From the NCBI GenBank assembly GCA_937928595.1, contig CALGJV010000022.1, forward strand, positions 62,001-126,000: 64,000 nucleotides of DNA. The letters are read 5' to 3'. Shown piece after piece: positions 50,872-59,665 of this stretch. Positions within the stretch are counted from its first letter, which is position 1, and every line of letters begins with the position of its first letter. This DNA comes from an uncultured Phycisphaerae bacterium (lineage in GTDB: Bacteria; Planctomycetota; Phycisphaerae; UBA1845; Fen-1342). The notes under the pieces are model-generated. The model did no database searches, had not been told where the DNA came from, and worked only from the letters and a program-made list of their open reading frames with translations. Made by a program: the position numbers and the translations under genes.

Positions 50872-52650
50872 TTACGGCGACTCAGGCGCGGCACCGCGGC
50901 TCTCGCGCACCAAGCCGGCCAAACGTTCGAAGTACTCGCGCAGCACCCGGTCATACTGCCGCGGCACCGCGTTCCGCTCGATGGCATCCGAAGCCTCACG
51001 CACGCCCGCTTCGGCCGCCGCGAGCGCTTCGGCCGACGCCTGGCCCGGCAACTGCGGCCCGTCGATGAGCATCTGGCCGGTCACGGCACCGCCCTCGTAG
51101 CGCGTCTTCGCCTTGGTCGGATCGAGCTGGTGAGCCACGGTCTCCTTGCCGATTCGTTCACCGCGGCCGAGCCCGTACTGCGCTCCCTGGTTATCGATTC
51201 TATTGGGATCTCCGCTGAGACCGTCGCCCGGCTTGCCCCCTTGGCACGCGCTGTCGCGCAGCCGCTCCAAGTCGGAAAGCTGAGCCCTCAACTCGCTCAT
51301 CATCGATTCGGCCAACTCGAGTTCGGAGAGCTGGCTCGCGGCCTCGGACAGGCCGGCCTGGGCCTGTGACTGGCCTTGGCCGCCACTCCCCGGACTGTTG
51401 CAGGCCTTGCAGCCTGCGGACGCCTTGCTCAAAGCCTGCGCGAGGTTCTTGCAGGCCTTCTGGGCCTTCTGCTGCTGTTGAAGCTTCTGCGCGATCTGCT
51501 TGATCTGCTGAGGGGACAGCCCCTTCTCACCGAGCCGCTTCTGGAGTTCCTCCTGGAGCTGCTGGGGGTTCCTCTTGGCGAGTTCTTCGAGCAGCTTCTT
51601 CGCCTCTTCCGGCGTCAGGCCCGCCTTGTTCTCCAGGTCCTTCTGGACCGACAGCGTTTCGCTCAGCTTCGCCAGTTGTTCGGCGAGCTGCTTGAGCTGC
51701 TGCTCCATCTCCTGGAGCTTGCGCTGCGCTTCCGGATTGTCGGCGGCCTTTGCCGCCTCGTCGAGCTGCTTCTGCATGTCCTGCAATGCCTTGGCGGCCG
51801 CCGCGAAATCGCCCTGCCCCAGGGCCTCGCTCAGCTTGTCGCTCTGGCGGCTGGTCCCTTGCGGATCGACGCGGGCCAGCATCTTCTTCAGCTCCGACAA
51901 CCCGCCCATTTCGCTCCGCTCCAGCTCGCGGCGCAGCTTCTCACTGACGTCGTCGATGCGCTTTACCGCCTCGCGCCGGACATCCTCCGGGCTGGGCGGC
52001 GGCGCGTTCGGTGCAACGAGCGGCTCCGGATCCGGCAGCGACTCCTTCAGCTCCGGCTTCTGCTCAGCCAGCGCTCGCAGCTTCTCCATCTGCTTCTGCC
52101 ACTGCGACTCCAGCCGGACCCGCTCAGCCTCGACGGCCTTCGGATCCGCGGCCGATTCCGACTGCTCTCTGGCGAAGAGGTCCAGCCGCGGCATGAACGC
52201 CGCCAGCAACACGGCTGCGACCATCGTGGCCGCGGACCACGGCAGCAGACGGGGTGTCTCGAACCGGATGTGCGCCGGCACATGCAGCCGCCCCGCCAGC
52301 CGATCCGCGTCCTGGACCGCCGCTTGCGCGTACGGATCGCCGCTATCGGCCACGACCAAGGCCGTACTGAGCCGCTCCTTCAGCCCCGCCGCGGCATCCA
52401 GCGCTACCGCGGCCCGCAGCAGCGTCGGTCGCCGGATCCACGTGAGCACCGCCGCCGCCAACAGCCCGGCCCCCCCTGCGGCCCACGCCCCGTGCCACAC
52501 GGAGAGCGGCAGGCCGAACGTCCGGACAATGAGGATTCCAAGCGTCCACCCCCCGGCGGCGGCCAAAAAGCACTGGCAAAGCCGCTCCAGGAACGCGTTG
52601 GTCGTCAGCCGGCGCCGGGCGTGCCACACCTGCTGTTGCACGGTGGACAT
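50872..52650 (-). CDS. Membrane protein with long coiled coil (DUF4175-like)
   Basis: 592 residues. Start at the ATG of MSTVQQQVWHARRR; the longer frame is less family-like. Two N-terminal helices (about 25-45 and 53-72) and a third near 152-167 anchor it. From about 175 to 490 the sequence is rich in Gln/Glu/Lys/Leu heptads (QQLKQLAEQLAKLSETLS, KLQQQQKAQKACKNLAQAL) and forms an extended coiled coil with a Cys-rich break (CKACNSPGSGGQGQ). The C-terminus (DPTKAKTRYEGGAV) is the segment I associate with DUF4175-type proteins. Function unknown; it might span the periplasm. Confidence 0.72.
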   Translation of the reverse strand: MSTVQQQVWHARRRLTTNAFLERLCQCFLAAAGGWTLGILIVRTFGLPLSVWHGAWAAGGAGLLAAAVLTWIRRPTLLRAAVALDAAAGLKERLSTALVVADSGDPYAQAAVQDADRLAGRLHVPAHIRFETPRLLPWSAATMVAAVLLAAFMPRLDLFAREQSESAADPKAVEAERVRLESQWQKQMEKLRALAEQKPELKESLPDPEPLVAPNAPPPSPEDVRREAVKRIDDVSEKLRRELERSEMGGLSELKKMLARVDPQGTSRQSDKLSEALGQGDFAAAAKALQDMQKQLDEAAKAADNPEAQRKLQEMEQQLKQLAEQLAKLSETLSVQKDLENKAGLTPEEAKKLLEELAKRNPQQLQEELQKRLGEKGLSPQQIKQIAQKLQQQQKAQKACKNLAQALSKASAGCKACNSPGSGGQGQSQAQAGLSEAASQLSELELAESMMSELRAQLSDLERLRDSACQGGKPGDGLSGDPNRIDNQGAQYGLGRGERIGKETVAHQLDPTKAKTRYEGGAVTGQMLIDGPQLPGQASAEALAAAEAGVREASDAIERNAVPRQYDRVLREYFERLAGLVRESRGAAPESP

Positions 52651-53011
52651 CGCTAGCCTCCTGCGCAGTTCGAACGGGGGATGCGGTCCCGCGTCCTGTC
52701 TGTTCTCATAGTAGATCGGCCCAGGTCGCGACTCAATCAGCTTCCACCCAGCGACAGGCAGCAGGGTGGCAGACTTTGGAGACCACAGCAGACCCGGGTG
52801 GCCGCGGAAGCGGTAGAAATCGTGGCCACGAACCGCCGCAGGGTCGGGAGGGCTCACACTGTACGGCGGCCGAGATGGGGTTCGCCTCGATCAGGTCAGA
52901 AGCCCCCTGACCGTGCCAGCAATAAATCCCGCGTGGGGCCGTTTTTCCGTCAGGCCCCTTGTTGGCCGAGCGCGACCGTCGCGCCCGTTCGCGGGCCGCA
53001 GGCTCGCGCGG
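52651..53011. other. Divergent intergenic region with two hairpins
   Basis: 361 bases between divergent genes. GGTCAG-AAGCCCC-CTGACC lies at 52,894-52,912 and GGGGCC-(12 nt, T-rich)-GGCCCC at 52,935-52,958. Both lie on the side of the DUF1549/1553 gene. They could belong to its leader. No gene is supported. Confidence 0.4.
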
Positions 53012-54595
53012 ATGGAGACGATGAACCGGGTTGCCGGGCGAATCACGGCGTACGCGGTGCTTACGGCCCTCGGGGCCGCCGCGGCAGCCCGCGCGCAGCC
53101 GGTGCTGCCGTTCGAGCAGGCGGACTGGACATCGCCACCGAACGCGATCGACGAGGCGGTGCTGTCGCGGCTGCGGGCCGAGCAGCTCGAGCCGGCCCGC
53201 CCCTGCTCCGACGCGGTTTTCATCCGGCGTGTGTACCTCGACGTGCTGGGTACGCTCCCGACCGCGGCGGAGGTCGAGGCATTCCTGGGCGACGCCGCCC
53301 CCGATAAGCGGGCGGCGTTGGTCGACGCCGTGCTCGCCCGGCCCGAATACGCCGACTACGCGGCCCTGCGCTGGTGCGACATCCTGCGCGTCAAGGCCGA
53401 GTTTCCGATCAACCTCTGGCCGAACGCCGTGCAGGCGTACCACCGCTGGGTGCGTGACGCGTTCGCCCGCAACATGCCGTATGACCAGTTCGCCCGCGCC
53501 CTGCTGACGTCCAGCGGGAGCAACTTCCGCGTGCCGCCGGTGAACTTCTACCGCGCCATCCAGGGCCGCGAACCCGCCGCCCGGGCCGCGGCCGTCGCGC
53601 TGACGTTTCTCGGCGCGCGGATCGAGACCTGGCCGACCGAGCGGCGCGCCGGGCTCGAGGCCCTGCTGTCGCGCGTGGCCTACAAGACCACGGCCGAGTG
53701 GAAAGAGGAGATCGTGTTCCTCGACCCCGCGCCGGCCGGCCCGCTCGAGGCGGTGCTGCCGGACGGCTCGACGGTGTGCGTGCCGCCGGATACCGATCCG
53801 CGCCGCGTGCTGGCCGACTGGCTGATCCGGCCGGACAACCCCTGGTTCGCGCGGGCCGCCGTCAACCGCGTATGGGCCTGGCTGCTCGGGCGCGGCATCG
53901 TCCACGAGCCCGACGACTTCCGCCCGGACAACCCGGCCTCGAACCCCGAGCTCCTGACGGTGCTCGAGCGCGAGTTCGTCGCGACGGGCTACGACTTGCG
54001 GCAGCTTCACCGCCTGATCCTGAACTCGCGGACGTACCAGCAATCGGCTCACCCCGCCCGCCCCGCTGCTCGCGTCGCAGAGCTGTTCGCGCACTACCCG
54101 GTGCGGCGGCTGGACGCCGAGGTCCTCATCGACGCCCTCTGCCAGGTCTTCGGCGGCGGCGAGAGCTACACGAGCCCGATTCCCGAGCCGTTCACGATCA
54201 TCCCCGAGGGGCAGCGCACGATCACGCTCGCCGACGGCAGCATCACGAGCCCGTTCCTGGAGCTGTTCGGGCGGCCGCCCCGTGACACGGGGCTGATGTC
54301 CGAGCGCAACAACCAGCTCACGGCCGCCCAGCGGATGCACCTGCTGAACTCCAGCCACGTGCAGAAGCGGATCGAGGGCAGCGCCCGGCTGCGGGACCTA
54401 CTCGCCCGTCACCGGGCCGACCGCGCGGGCCTCGTCCGCGCGCTCTACCTGACGCTGCTTTCGCGGCCCCCGACCAGCGCCGAGCTGGCGGCCGCGACGG
54501 CGTACCTCGCCGGCCGGGGCGCGCCCTCGCGGGCGGACGTGAACGACCTGGCGTGGGCGCTCGTGAACACGAAGGAGTTTCTGTATCGGCACTGA
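53012..54595 (+). CDS. DUF1549/DUF1553 domain protein (planctomycete cytochrome-associated type)
   Basis: 527 residues. A signal peptide runs to about residue 32 (AAARAQ/PVLPF). DUF1549 is seen in DAVFIRRVYLDVLGTLPTAA (about 68-87) with DYAALRWCDILRVK. DUF1553 is seen in WLIRPDNPWFARAAVNRVWA (about 270-289) and LRQLHRLILNSRTYQQSA. These are the typical planctomycete pair normally followed by DUF1501. A cytochrome c domain is missing. ATG at 53,021 is an alternative start. It is 34 bases from the DUF1501 gene and is probably co-transcribed. Confidence 0.87.
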   Translation: METMNRVAGRITAYAVLTALGAAAAARAQPVLPFEQADWTSPPNAIDEAVLSRLRAEQLEPARPCSDAVFIRRVYLDVLGTLPTAAEVEAFLGDAAPDKRAALVDAVLARPEYADYAALRWCDILRVKAEFPINLWPNAVQAYHRWVRDAFARNMPYDQFARALLTSSGSNFRVPPVNFYRAIQGREPAARAAAVALTFLGARIETWPTERRAGLEALLSRVAYKTTAEWKEEIVFLDPAPAGPLEAVLPDGSTVCVPPDTDPRRVLADWLIRPDNPWFARAAVNRVWAWLLGRGIVHEPDDFRPDNPASNPELLTVLEREFVATGYDLRQLHRLILNSRTYQQSAHPARPAARVAELFAHYPVRRLDAEVLIDALCQVFGGGESYTSPIPEPFTIIPEGQRTITLADGSITSPFLELFGRPPRDTGLMSERNNQLTAAQRMHLLNSSHVQKRIEGSARLRDLLARHRADRAGLVRALYLTLLSRPPTSAELAAATAYLAGRGAPSRADVNDLAWALVNTKEFLYRH

Positions 54596-54629
54596 GCCGG
54601 CGCGGCGACCCGGCCGGAGGCACCCGGAC

Positions 54630-55973
54630 ATGCAAACCCCGCACGAGCAGCGGCTTACACGGCGTGAAGTGCTCCAGCGCGGCCTCGCGGGGGCCGCGGG
54701 CGTCGCGCTGCTCGGACCGCGCGGCCTGTGGGCGCAAGACGCGCCCCCCGCGACTCCCACGCCGCGGGCGACGGCCGTGATCCAGGTGTGGCTGTGGGGC
54801 GGCGCGTGCCACCTCGACACGTTCGACCCGAAGCCGGACGCGGGCGCGGACTACTGCGGGCCGCTGGCGAGCCCCGTCGCCAGCAACGTGGACGGAATCC
54901 GCATCGGCGAGCTGCTCCCGCAGCTCGCCCGGCAGGCGGACAAGTACAGCCTGATCCGCAGCCTGACGCACGGCATCAACGCCCACGAAACCGCGGCGTA
55001 CCTCGTGCAGACGGGGCGGCAAACCGACCGGCTCGTGTTCCCGTCGGCCGGCGCGGTCGTTTCGGCGCTGCGGGGGTACGACCACGGCTACCGCGGCCCC
55101 GTTCCACCGTACATCGTGCTGACGCAGCCGCAGGGGCGCTTCTCGGAGGCCGGGTTTCTGGGGCCGCGCTACAAGCCGTTCGCGACCGGAGGCGACCCGA
55201 ACCAGGCCCGTTTCGCGGTCGAGGGGTTGGTGCAGCCGGGCCTGACGGACGAGCGGCAGCAGCGGCGGCGGGCGCTCCTGCGCGCGCTCGATACCCTCGG
55301 CGCGGCGCTGGCGGACGAGCCGCAGTTCGAGCACTTCGCGGCCTGCGAGCGCCAGGCCGACGAGCTGATCTACGGCGCTGCACGGCGGATCTTCGACCTG
55401 AGCTCGGAACCGGCGGAGCTGCGCGACCGCTACGGGCGGAACACGTTCGGGCAGTGCTGCCTCGTCGCCCGGCGGCTCGTCGAGGCCGGCGTGCCGTACG
55501 TCACGATCAACTCACCCGGCTGGGACACGCACAAGCAGCACTTCCAGGCGATGCGCCGCAAACTGCCGGAACTGGACCAGGGCCTCGCGACGCTTCTGGC
55601 CGACCTGGCGGACCGCGGGCTACTCGAGCGGACGATCGTGTGGTGCTGCGGCGAGTTCGGCCGGACGCCGCGGGTGCAGTGGGAGCCGCCGTGGAACGGC
55701 GGGCGCGGGCATTTCGGCGCGTGCTTCTCGGCCCTCGTCGCGGGCGGCGGGTTCAAAGGCGGGCACGTGGTCGGCGCGTCGGACGCGCGGGGCGAGCGCG
55801 TCGCCCAGCGCCCCGTGTACCCGCGCGACCTGCTCGGCAGCATCTACACGCTGCTCGGCATCGACCCGCAGCAGCGCCTGCCCAACGCGCGCGGCCTCGA
55901 CGTACCGATCCTGCCGTCGCCGGAAGACGGCCCGAAAGGCGGCGGCCTTCTGCGGGAGATCATGGACGCATGA
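54630..55973 (+). CDS. DUF1501 family exported protein (sulfatase-like fold)
   Basis: 447 residues. A Tat signal peptide with TRREVLQRGLAGAAGVALLG (about 8-27) directs export. The core shows IQVWLWGGACHLDTFDPKPD (about 50-69), SLTHGINAHETAAYLVQTG and the C-terminal VWCCGEFGRTPRVQWEP. DUF1501 is an alkaline-phosphatase/sulfatase-like fold and is paired with DUF1549/1553 throughout the Planctomycetes. The substrate is unknown. Stop overlaps the start of the next gene (ATGA). Confidence 0.88.
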   Translation: MQTPHEQRLTRREVLQRGLAGAAGVALLGPRGLWAQDAPPATPTPRATAVIQVWLWGGACHLDTFDPKPDAGADYCGPLASPVASNVDGIRIGELLPQLARQADKYSLIRSLTHGINAHETAAYLVQTGRQTDRLVFPSAGAVVSALRGYDHGYRGPVPPYIVLTQPQGRFSEAGFLGPRYKPFATGGDPNQARFAVEGLVQPGLTDERQQRRRALLRALDTLGAALADEPQFEHFAACERQADELIYGAARRIFDLSSEPAELRDRYGRNTFGQCCLVARRLVEAGVPYVTINSPGWDTHKQHFQAMRRKLPELDQGLATLLADLADRGLLERTIVWCCGEFGRTPRVQWEPPWNGGRGHFGACFSALVAGGGFKGGHVVGASDARGERVAQRPVYPRDLLGSIYTLLGIDPQQRLPNARGLDVPILPSPEDGPKGGGLLREIMDA

Positions 55974-58342
55974 GCACGCGTCGCGGAGCCCTGCTGGCCT
56001 TGTGGCTGCTCGCGACGGTCGCCGCCCGCGCGCAGACCGAGCGGCGCGATCCGCACATGGGCTACCTGTATCCGGCCGGCGGCCGCGCGGGGGACGTCGT
56101 GCTCGTGACAGTCGGCGGTCAGAACCTCCGCGGCGTCAGCGCGGTGCATCTCACGGGGACCGGCGTGCAGGCGAAGGTGCTGCGGCACTACCCCCCACTG
56201 CGGAACCTGGACCCCGAGCAGCGCGAGGCGCTCGCCGCCCGCTTCCACGACCTCGTGGAGCAGCGTTGGGCCGAGCTCCACAAGGCGGGCCGCGTCGGCC
56301 CGACGCCGCCGTGGGGCGCGCTCGGGCTCCGTCGGCCGGCGCGCCGCGGGCGCGACGCCTCGGCGTCGCCGCCCGCCGAGCTGCCGGCCCACCCGCTGCT
56401 GTACGACCTCGAGCACAAGAGCCTGCGCGAGCTGCTGCACGTCCGCACGCTCCTGGCCAGCCTCCGCAAGGGCGGCCAGACCAACCCTCAGATCGCCGAG
56501 TCCGTGCTGCTGGAAGTGACGGTCGCGCGCGACGCCCCGCTGGGCGAGCGCGAACTGCGACTGCGCGGCCCGCTCGGCCTGACCAACCCGCTCACGTTCG
56601 AGGTCGGCGCCCTGCGCGAGTTCGGCGAGCTCGAAACCAACGACCCCGGCTTCGTCGACCCCCTGCCGCCGGAGCCGCCGCTCGAAACCCCCATCGCTCT
56701 CAACGGCCAGATCACACCGGGTGACGTCGACCGCTTCCGCTTCCGCGCGACGCAGGGCCAGCGGCTGGTCATCGAAACGCACGCCCGTCGGCTGATCCCC
56801 TACCTCGCCGATGCCGTGCCCGGCTGGTTCCAGGCGACCGTGGCCGTCTACGGCGCCGACGGGCAGGAGCTTGCGTTCGCCGACGATTACCGCTTCGACC
56901 CCGACCCCGTGCTGTGCTACGACGTACCGGCCGACGGCGAGTACGAACTCGAGATCCGCGACGCGCTCTACCGCGGCCGGCAGGATTTCGTGTACCGCGT
57001 CCTGCTGGGCGAGCGGCCGTTCATCACGTCCCTGTTTCCGCTGGGCGGCCGCGCCGGCCAGAGCCGCTACGTCTCCATCGAAGGCTGGAACCTGCCGACC
57101 GACCGGCTGTTCCTTGACGCCGAGAGCGGCGCGGACGGCATTCGGCAACGCTGCCTGGGCCTGGGCCGGCACACGTCGAACCGCGTCGCCTACGCACTCG
57201 ACCCGCTGCCGGCCGAGAACGAAATCGAGCCGAACGACACGCCCGCCGCTGCGCAGCGGATCGTGCCCGGGCGGATCGTCAACGGCCGGATCGGCACTCC
57301 CGGCGACAGCGACGTGTACCGGTTCAGGGGGAAGCGGGGCGACCGGATTGTGGCCGAGGTGGTGGCACGCCGCGTGAACTCGCCGCTCGACGCGCTGGTG
57401 CGGCTGACGGATGCGTCCGGCGCGGTGCTGGCGTGGAACGACGACTTCGAGCACAAGGACGGCGTCCTGCACCCGGACGACGGCGTGCTGACGCACAGTG
57501 CCGATTCGCTGGTCCGGGCGGAGCTACCGGCCGACGGCGAGTATTGCGTGTCCATCACCGATGCGCAGGGCGCCGGCGGCAGCGCATACGGCTACCGGCT
57601 GCGGATCGGTCCGCCGCGCCCCGACTTCGCGCTGCGCGTCACCCCGTCCGCGCTCAATGTCCCCGCCGGCGGAAGCATCCCGCTGACCGCCTTCGCCCTG
57701 CGCAAGGACGGGTTCGACGGCCCGATCGAGCTCGTGCTGCGGGATGCGGCCGCCGGCCTGCGCCTCGCCGGAGCGCGAGTTCCCGCCGGACGCGACCGCA
57801 TCCAGTTCACGCTCTCCGCGCCGCTCACGCTGAGAAATCGGGTTCTCGCGTTGGTGATCGAGGGCCGCGCGACGATCAACGGGCGGCTCGTCACGCACAC
57901 CGCCGTGCCGGCCGACGACGTCGAGCAGGCATTCCTTTACCGCCACCTCGTACCGGCCGGGGAGGCGCTGCTCGCGGTCCTGGGCGGACGTCTTGCAGCG
58001 GCCGAGCAGCCGGTCGTGCGGACCGCGCCCGTGCGCATTCCGAGCGGCGGAACCGCCGAGGTCCGGATCGGCGTCCCGGCCCGCCTGCTCGCCCGGCAGC
58101 CCGAGTTCGTGCTCCATGCCCCCCCGTCCGGCATCACGCTCGTGCAGTCCGTCGCGGCCGATCAGGAGGTCGTCCTGACGCTGAAGGCGGACGCGGAGAA
58201 AGCGCCCCCTGGAACAACCGACAACCTCATCATCGAGGTCTTTGCCACCTTTAACCGCCCGCAGCGCGGCGGCGGCGAGCAACCGCAGAGGACGGCACTG
58301 GGCTTCCTCCCGGCCGTGCCCGTGGAGATCACCGGCCCCTGA
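55970..58342 (+). CDS. Exported protein with pre-peptidase C-terminal (PPC) domains
   Basis: 790 residues. Signal peptide to about 22 (VAARAQ/TERRD). An N-terminal IPT/Ig-like domain (YPAGGRAGDVVLVTVGGQNL, about 32-51) leads to two PPC domains: ITPGDVDRFRFRATQGQRLV (about 246-265) and TPGDSDVYRFRGKRGDRIV (about 443-461), with NPxD-type calcium loops. The rest is beta-rich. Starts in the stop codon of the DUF1501 gene, making a three-gene operon. It is probably cell-surface or secreted; no protease domain is present. Confidence 0.8.
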   Translation: MSTRRGALLALWLLATVAARAQTERRDPHMGYLYPAGGRAGDVVLVTVGGQNLRGVSAVHLTGTGVQAKVLRHYPPLRNLDPEQREALAARFHDLVEQRWAELHKAGRVGPTPPWGALGLRRPARRGRDASASPPAELPAHPLLYDLEHKSLRELLHVRTLLASLRKGGQTNPQIAESVLLEVTVARDAPLGERELRLRGPLGLTNPLTFEVGALREFGELETNDPGFVDPLPPEPPLETPIALNGQITPGDVDRFRFRATQGQRLVIETHARRLIPYLADAVPGWFQATVAVYGADGQELAFADDYRFDPDPVLCYDVPADGEYELEIRDALYRGRQDFVYRVLLGERPFITSLFPLGGRAGQSRYVSIEGWNLPTDRLFLDAESGADGIRQRCLGLGRHTSNRVAYALDPLPAENEIEPNDTPAAAQRIVPGRIVNGRIGTPGDSDVYRFRGKRGDRIVAEVVARRVNSPLDALVRLTDASGAVLAWNDDFEHKDGVLHPDDGVLTHSADSLVRAELPADGEYCVSITDAQGAGGSAYGYRLRIGPPRPDFALRVTPSALNVPAGGSIPLTAFALRKDGFDGPIELVLRDAAAGLRLAGARVPAGRDRIQFTLSAPLTLRNRVLALVIEGRATINGRLVTHTAVPADDVEQAFLYRHLVPAGEALLAVLGGRLAAAEQPVVRTAPVRIPSGGTAEVRIGVPARLLARQPEFVLHAPPSGITLVQSVAADQEVVLTLKADAEKAPPGTTDNLIIEVFATFNRPQRGGGEQPQRTALGFLPAVPVEITGP

Positions 58343-58370
58343 GGGGCGCATCGCCGGGACACACCGGACC

Positions 58371-59549
58371 ATGGAGCACCTCTCCTTCCAACCCGCCGAC
58401 GTGCCCGCTACCGTGCAGGTCGCGCGATTTCGCGGCCGCGGCGGCGTCACGGAAGTGCAACTGCTGTTGCGGCCGACGGCGCCGGGGCCGCCCGCCACAC
58501 AGCTCGCCTGGATCGAGCAGGCGTACCGCGCGGCGCTCGCATGGAGCGGCTTGGCGTCAGGAACGGCCCTCTGGCGGCGGGTGTTCGCCGCGGACCTCGC
58601 CGCGCAGACCTCGCAGCTTGCGGACCACCCCGTTACCAGCCGTACGCGGCCGGACGAGCCGTGCGCGGTGTCCTGGGTCGAGCAGGCGCCCGAGCCGCCG
58701 GCGACGCTCGCGCTCTGGGCGTACCATGTGCAGGACCCGGCCCGGCCCCTCGACAAGCGGCGGGAGGGCGACACGCTCGCGTGGACGCGCAACGGTCTGA
58801 CCCATTGCTGGACAACCGGCCTTGCGGCGCCGGCCGCGCCGAACGCGTACGACCAGACCCGCGCCGCGCTCGAGCGCTACGACGACGTGCTGCGCGGGCA
58901 CGCCATGACGCTGGCGCGCCATGTCCTGCGGACCTGGTTGTTCGTCCGCGACATCGACGCGCACTACGCGGAGATGGTCCGCGCGCGGCGCGAGCACTTC
59001 GAGCGACACGGTCTGACGCCGCAGACGCACTACATCGCCAGCACGGGAATCGGGGGCGGCGGCCCGGACCCGGCGGCACTTGTGACACTCGACGCGCTCG
59101 CGATCGCCGGCATCCGGCCGGCCCAGGTCCATTATCTGGCGGCGCCGACGCACCTGTGCCCGACGTACACCTACGGCGTGACCTTCGAGCGCGGCACGGC
59201 CGTGCGCTACGCCGACCGCACGCACGTGCTGATCTCCGGCACCGCCAGCATCGACGCCCGCGGCGAGGTGCTCCACCCCGGCGACGTGGCGCGGCAGGTC
59301 GCCCGCGCGGTCGAGAACATCGCCGCGCTGCTGACGACGGCCGGTGCGACGCTCGGAGACCTGGGCGTGCTGCTCGCGTACGTCCGCGAGCCGGAGCACC
59401 GCGGCGTGGTGCGCCGCCGCTTGCGCGAGCGCTGCGGCCGGGTGACGCTCGAAGTGGTCGTCGGCCGGGTCTGCCGGCCGACGTGGCTGGTGGAGATCGA
59501 AGGGGTCGCGGTTCTCGACGCCGAGCGCCCGGACCTGCCCGCGTTCTGA
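58371..59549 (+). CDS. Chorismatase/Rid-superfamily protein
   Basis: 392 residues. The C-terminal half (about 215-385) is a Rid/YjgF-like fold: THVLISGTASIDARGEVLHP (about 286-305), LLAYVREPEHRGVVRRRL and the terminal TWLVEIEGVAVL, whose Glu matches the catalytic Glu described for chorismatases such as FkbO/Hyg5. The N-terminal half (about 1-200) resembles the chorismatase N-domain by position only. Possible substrates are chorismate or an imine; assignment is by fold. It starts 28 bases after the PPC gene, in the same direction. Confidence 0.68.
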   Translation: MEHLSFQPADVPATVQVARFRGRGGVTEVQLLLRPTAPGPPATQLAWIEQAYRAALAWSGLASGTALWRRVFAADLAAQTSQLADHPVTSRTRPDEPCAVSWVEQAPEPPATLALWAYHVQDPARPLDKRREGDTLAWTRNGLTHCWTTGLAAPAAPNAYDQTRAALERYDDVLRGHAMTLARHVLRTWLFVRDIDAHYAEMVRARREHFERHGLTPQTHYIASTGIGGGGPDPAALVTLDALAIAGIRPAQVHYLAAPTHLCPTYTYGVTFERGTAVRYADRTHVLISGTASIDARGEVLHPGDVARQVARAVENIAALLTTAGATLGDLGVLLAYVREPEHRGVVRRRLRERCGRVTLEVVVGRVCRPTWLVEIEGVAVLDAERPDLPAF

Positions 59550-59665
59550 ACGGGCGCCCCGTCCGGTCGGCGCAGCGCGTGGCGGTGGCCGCGCGGGCGG
59601 GCCCAATCCGTGGTCGAGACCGCGCCGGAGCGGAACACACCCGGGGTTCTCCCCGCAACAGCCCC

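Noticed and set aside
54728-55969. Upstream extension of the PPC protein frame to 1204 codons
   Set aside because: The extension overlaps the DUF1501 gene in another frame and is Arg/Ala-rich; the signal peptide begins at the ATG at 55,970.
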